From NCBI GenBank assembly GCA_937961295.1, contig CALGOK010000027.1:1-7687 (forward strand): 7,687 nucleotides of DNA, given 5' to 3'. The DNA comes from an uncultured Gemmatimonadota bacterium. GTDB taxonomy: Bacteria > Gemmatimonadota > Gemmatimonadetes > Gemmatimonadales > GWC2-71-9. Below the pieces are notes generated by a model. It was not told where the DNA came from. It ran no database searches and saw nothing but the letters and a program-made list of their open reading frames with translations. Below, piece after piece: positions 5,253-7,687 of this stretch. The first letter of the stretch is position 1, and each line of letters begins with the position of its first letter. The position numbers and the translations under genes are program-made.

Positions 5253-6269
5253 GTGAGTGTCCTCGTGCCCCGAACCGCCTGCTGGATCCTCGTACTCCTC
5301 TCCGCCTGCGCCATGCCGGCGGACGAACCTGATGCCGCCAGCGTCGAGCCGGTCGCCGGCACCGACCATCACGTCCACCTCCTCGGCCCCGACCTGATCC
5401 GGGACTGGAAGGCGATCGGGATCCCGTTCTCGCGGCCCGACTCGGCGTACTTGATCCCCGACAGCGTGCTCACACGAGTGGACCGCGCCGTGCTGGTGCC
5501 GATGGGCCACGCCTACGGCAACACTGAACTCCGCACGGCACTGGCACTGTCGGTCGACGAGGAAGAGCGCCGCGTCGCCCGGGAGAACGATCACCTCCTC
5601 GCCCAGGCGGCCCGCTTTGCCGATCGCACCGTCGCGCTCTGCTCGGCGCCGGTGCTGCGGCCCTACGCTCTGCGCGAACTCGAGCGCTGCATCACCGCCG
5701 GCGGCGCCGGCATCAAGCTCCACCTTGCGGCATCCGAGATCGACCTCCGCGACACATCGCATCTCGGTTCTCTCCAGCAGATCGCCAGCTGGGCCGCGGC
5801 GGAGTCGCTTCCCGTCCTGCTCCATCTCGACACCCAGCGGCGCGGCACCGAGGCGGAGGATGTCGATCGATTCCTCCGTGTCGTGATCGAGCCCCACCTC
5901 GACCTGGTGGTGATCATCGCCCATCTGGGTGGCAGCGGCGGCTACGGCGCGTGGACCCGCAGTGTGTTCCGCACCGCCAATGCCTGGCTCGCCGAACGCT
6001 TCGCGGCCGATGACCCCCGCCCCGGCATCCACTTCGAGCTCTCCGCGGCGATCCTCGCTGAGGAATCGGAGGGTGTTCCTGCCACCACCGAACGGGAGGC
6101 GGCGGCGCTGGCGGCAGACCTCGACGAGTTCGGCACCGATCGGCTGCTGTTCGGCAGCGACGCGCCATCGTTCGATCCCGCGCGCTACGCCGCGCTGCTG
6201 GTGGAGCGCGGGGTGCTCACCCGCGAGGAAGTCGCCACGATCGCCAGGCGGAGCCCGCTCTCCAAGTGA
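5253..6269 (+). CDS. Lipoprotein amidohydrolase (amidohydrolase_2 / ACMSD-like TIM barrel)
   Basis: A 338-residue metal-dependent hydrolase of the amidohydrolase_2 class, predicted to be exported. Residues 10-18 form a short hydrophobic core ending in the lipobox LSAC with Cys19. Catalytic-site motifs appear in family order: H40-x-H42 in TDHHVHLLG (strand 1), GAGIKLHLA (151-159), PVLLHLD with H191 (strand 5), IIAHLGG with H224 (strand 6) and LLFGSDAP with D303 (strand 8). This is the expected metal and general-base set, so the enzyme looks intact. The class includes decarboxylases and hydrolases; the substrate cannot be read from sequence. The start is uncertain: GTG at 5253 is taken, but GTG at 5265, with GGTGA at 5252-5256 upstream, also keeps the lipobox. 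The stop overlaps the regulator start by GTGA, indicating coupled expression. Confidence 0.86.
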   Translation: MSVLVPRTACWILVLLSACAMPADEPDAASVEPVAGTDHHVHLLGPDLIRDWKAIGIPFSRPDSAYLIPDSVLTRVDRAVLVPMGHAYGNTELRTALALSVDEEERRVARENDHLLAQAARFADRTVALCSAPVLRPYALRELERCITAGGAGIKLHLAASEIDLRDTSHLGSLQQIASWAAAESLPVLLHLDTQRRGTEAEDVDRFLRVVIEPHLDLVVIIAHLGGSGGYGAWTRSVFRTANAWLAERFAADDPRPGIHFELSAAILAEESEGVPATTEREAAALAADLDEFGTDRLLFGSDAPSFDPARYAALLVERGVLTREEVATIARRSPLSK

Positions 6270-7057
6270 GCCAACCCGCCGCTCCCGCGTTCCGCTACGC
6301 CGAGCGTCGACCCGCGGCCCTCCTGCGGCCGTGGATCCGCAACTACTGGTGGTTTGCCGTGGGCCCGGACGCACCCGCGGTGCATCACGTGCCGCCGGAC
6401 GGCTGCACCGCGCTGGTGATCCATCTCGATCATCCGATTGCCGCGATGCTCAGCGGGCCGTGGCTGGAGCCGCTCGGGGTGCCGATCCGCAGCGGGGATC
6501 GCTTTGGCGGCGTGCGCCTGCAACCCGGAGCGCTCGAACCGCTGCTTGGCATCGGCGCAGCGAGCATGCGCGATGCCGTGACCCCGGCACCGGAGCGACT
6601 GCAGCGACTGGCTGCCGAGCTGCGCAGGGCGCTGGCGCCGGATGCCGGGGCCGACGCCCTCGCCACTACCCTCGACACGCTGCTCGCGCCGATCGTGGCC
6701 GGGACTGCTCCGCGCGACCCGCTCATCGCCCAGGCGGTCGATCGGCTGGTCGCCACGGGCGGGGATCTCCCCATCGCCGTGCTCGCCCGCGAGCTCGGCT
6801 GCGCCGAGCGCACCCTGAGGCGCCAGTTCGGGGCGGCGACGGGGGTGAGTCCCAAGGAGTTCGCCCGGGTGCGTCGCGTGCTCGCCGCCGCCTGGGCGGT
6901 GGCGCGTGGCGGGGCCACCTGGAGTGCGGCGGCGCATGCCGCCGGCTACGCCGACCAGCCCCACCTGCACCGCGACGTGGCCGACTTCACCGGGCTCACC
7001 CCCGGGGCCTTCGGGAAGCTGATCCGCGCCACCGAGCACGACGAGGTGGTTCCCTGA
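6266..7057 (+). CDS. AraC-family transcriptional regulator with DUF6597-like N domain
   Basis: A 263-residue DNA-binding regulator. The N-terminal ~110 residues (FRYAERRPAALLRPWIRNYWWF, then VPPDGCTALVIHL and GVRLQPGALEPLLGI) match the DUF6597-type sensor domain common in AraC regulators of soil bacteria. The AraC HTH unit lies at about 152-253. The first helix-turn-helix is LPIAVLARELGCAERTLRRQF (168-188), followed by GVSPKEFARVRRVLAA; the second is WSAAAHAAGYADQPHLHRDV (219-238), followed by the family-typical DFTGLTPGAF. The GTG start overlaps the amidohydrolase stop (GTGA, 6266-6269), with AGGCGGAG about 12 nt upstream. It is probably co-transcribed with the amidohydrolase and may regulate that operon or the divergent genes; the ligand is unknown. 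Confidence 0.93.
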   Translation: MSQPAAPAFRYAERRPAALLRPWIRNYWWFAVGPDAPAVHHVPPDGCTALVIHLDHPIAAMLSGPWLEPLGVPIRSGDRFGGVRLQPGALEPLLGIGAASMRDAVTPAPERLQRLAAELRRALAPDAGADALATTLDTLLAPIVAGTAPRDPLIAQAVDRLVATGGDLPIAVLARELGCAERTLRRQFGAATGVSPKEFARVRRVLAAAWAVARGGATWSAAAHAAGYADQPHLHRDVADFTGLTPGAFGKLIRATEHDEVVP

Positions 7058-7128
7058 CCGATTCGTTCAAGCCGGAAACCGTGCCAGGAAGGATCTTTCG
7101 GTTCCACCTACTGCGTCCGGGGGTCTTC

Positions 7129-7650
7129 ATGTCTCGCACCATCCTCGCGGCGATGACCGTCGCGGTGGCCTCATTCGTTCCTTCCGCGGTCGGTGCGCAG
7201 GCACGATCGCTCGGCGTGTTTGCCGACCTGGCCGGCGAATGGGACGGCGAGGCGTGGATGATGCGCCCCGAGGGCCGGGTCACCGTTCGGCAGCGTGAAT
7301 GGGTCTGGCCTGAGGCAGGCGGGACGATCGTCGCCGTCCGCGGCCTCGGCACCCGTGAGCACGCGGCAGGACTCGACACGGTGCACCATGCCTTCGCGGT
7401 CATCCATCGCAATCGCGAGAACACCGGGATCCAGATGCGCGCGTTCACCGCCGAGGGCCACTGGCTCGACCCCGAGATCGCACTCACCGAGAAGGGGTAC
7501 ACGTGGAAGATGTTCGACCCGCGCGCGGGGCATATCCGCTACGACATGTTCATCGATGACCAGGGCCGCTGGGTCGAGAACGGCTACATGTCGCGGGACG
7601 AGGGGAAGACGTGGATGCAGTTCATGGGAATGGTGCTGCGGCGGCAGTAG
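7129..7650 (+). CDS. Exported protein of unknown function (DUF1579/lipocalin-like)
   Basis: A 173-residue protein with a clear signal peptide (MSRTILAAMTVAVASFVPSA, cleavage near VGA-QA at residue 23/24). The mature ~150 residues begin LGVFADLAGEWDGEAWMM (28-45) and alternate hydrophobic strands: REWVWPEAGGTIVAVRGLG (56-74), HHAFAVIHRN (86-95), IQMRAFTAEGHWLD (101-114), YTWKMFDPRAGHIRYDMFID (124-143) and WMQFMGMVLRR (162-172). The 'LAGEWxGE' opening followed by antiparallel strands is typical of DUF1579-like, lipocalin-type beta-barrels, but I do not recognise a named family. The ATG at 7129 is preferred for the signal peptide and a GGGGG 5 nt upstream. It lies 71 bp after the AraC gene, so it may have its own promoter. 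Short palindromes follow directly. Confidence 0.82.
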   Translation: MSRTILAAMTVAVASFVPSAVGAQARSLGVFADLAGEWDGEAWMMRPEGRVTVRQREWVWPEAGGTIVAVRGLGTREHAAGLDTVHHAFAVIHRNRENTGIQMRAFTAEGHWLDPEIALTEKGYTWKMFDPRAGHIRYDMFIDDQGRWVENGYMSRDEGKTWMQFMGMVLRRQ

Positions 7651-7653
7651 CAG

Positions 7654-7673
7654 GCGCACCGCTTGCGGTGCGC
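7654..7673 (+). terminator. Perfect 9-bp hairpin just after the last stop codon (possible 3' end)
   Basis: GCGCACCGC at 7654-7662 pairs exactly with GCGGTGCGC at 7665-7673, starting 3 nt after the TAG stop at 7648-7650. The position suits a transcript 3' end. No T tract is visible before the window ends, and a second palindrome follows at once, so an intrinsic terminator is only possible, not shown. Confidence 0.45.
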
Positions 7674-7687
7674 GATGCCGGCATCGC
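7672..7687. repeat. Perfect 16-bp palindrome at the window edge
   Basis: GCGATGCCGGCATCGC is its own reverse complement and ends exactly at the last base, so it may continue outside. It abuts the hairpin at 7654-7673, overlapping it by two bases. Together they look like the start of a compound repeat or a two-part 3' structure. Confidence 0.6.

Noticed and set aside
4608..6374. 588-residue open frame on the minus strand spanning the divergent gap and the amidohydrolase
   Set aside because: It runs through the long hairpin element and opposite an enzyme with intact catalytic motifs; composition is Arg/Gly/Ala-rich with no recognisable domain.
7074..7105. Possible stem GGAAACCG / CGGTTCC before the last gene
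   Set aside because: It needs a bulge and has short arms; it is not distinguishable from chance pairing, and no promoter could be tied to it.
5929..7128. Plus-strand extension upstream of the last gene (open from 5929)
   Set aside because: It overlaps the amidohydrolase and AraC genes in another frame. The signal peptide starting at 7129 marks the true start.

Overview
This is a GC-rich bacterial chromosomal window. Exported proteins with 'AQ'-type signal-peptidase sites, a DUF305 protein coupled to an LVIVD-repeat protein, and GTG starts at several genes suggest a soil or freshwater lineage such as Gemmatimonadota. That taxonomic call is inference, because no rRNA or marker gene is present. 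I see no tRNA, CRISPR array, transposase or phage gene.

Layout. (1) Bases 1-261 (+) hold the 3' end of an MgtE magnesium transporter gene. (2) Bases 299-2114 (-) hold a tight four-gene run. Read in transcription order it encodes a 48-residue lmo0937-type membrane protein (too short for most gene callers), a LEA14-like lipoprotein, a RibD/dihydrofolate-reductase-fold protein and a DUF1801 protein. (3) Bases 2115-2573 are non-coding and crowded with GC-rich inverted repeats, plus a 41-bp direct repeat in two copies. (4) Bases 2574-4939 (-) hold a two-gene unit, an exported DUF305 protein followed by a large exported LVIVD-repeat protein, joined by an ATGA stop/start overlap. (5) Bases 4940-5252 are a divergent intergenic region containing a 174-bp imperfect hairpin element at 5029-5202. 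(6) Bases 5253-7057 (+) encode a lipoprotein amidohydrolase and an AraC-family regulator, joined by a GTGA overlap. (7) Bases 7129-7650 (+) encode an exported protein of unknown function, followed by two back-to-back perfect palindromes at the window end.

How the genes may work together. The minus-strand run looks like a small envelope/stress operon (two membrane or envelope products and two common accessory enzymes). DUF305 and the LVIVD protein are both exported and translationally coupled; both carry conserved-looking His residues (His/Met clusters in DUF305), so a shared periplasmic, possibly metal-related, role is a reasonable hypothesis. The AraC regulator probably controls its own operon with the amidohydrolase.

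The most unusual content is non-coding. Two intergenic regions carry elaborate inverted repeats that share a ten-base core (CCTCGCCTGC) and look like members of an interspersed REP-like repeat family. No convincing new protein system is visible.
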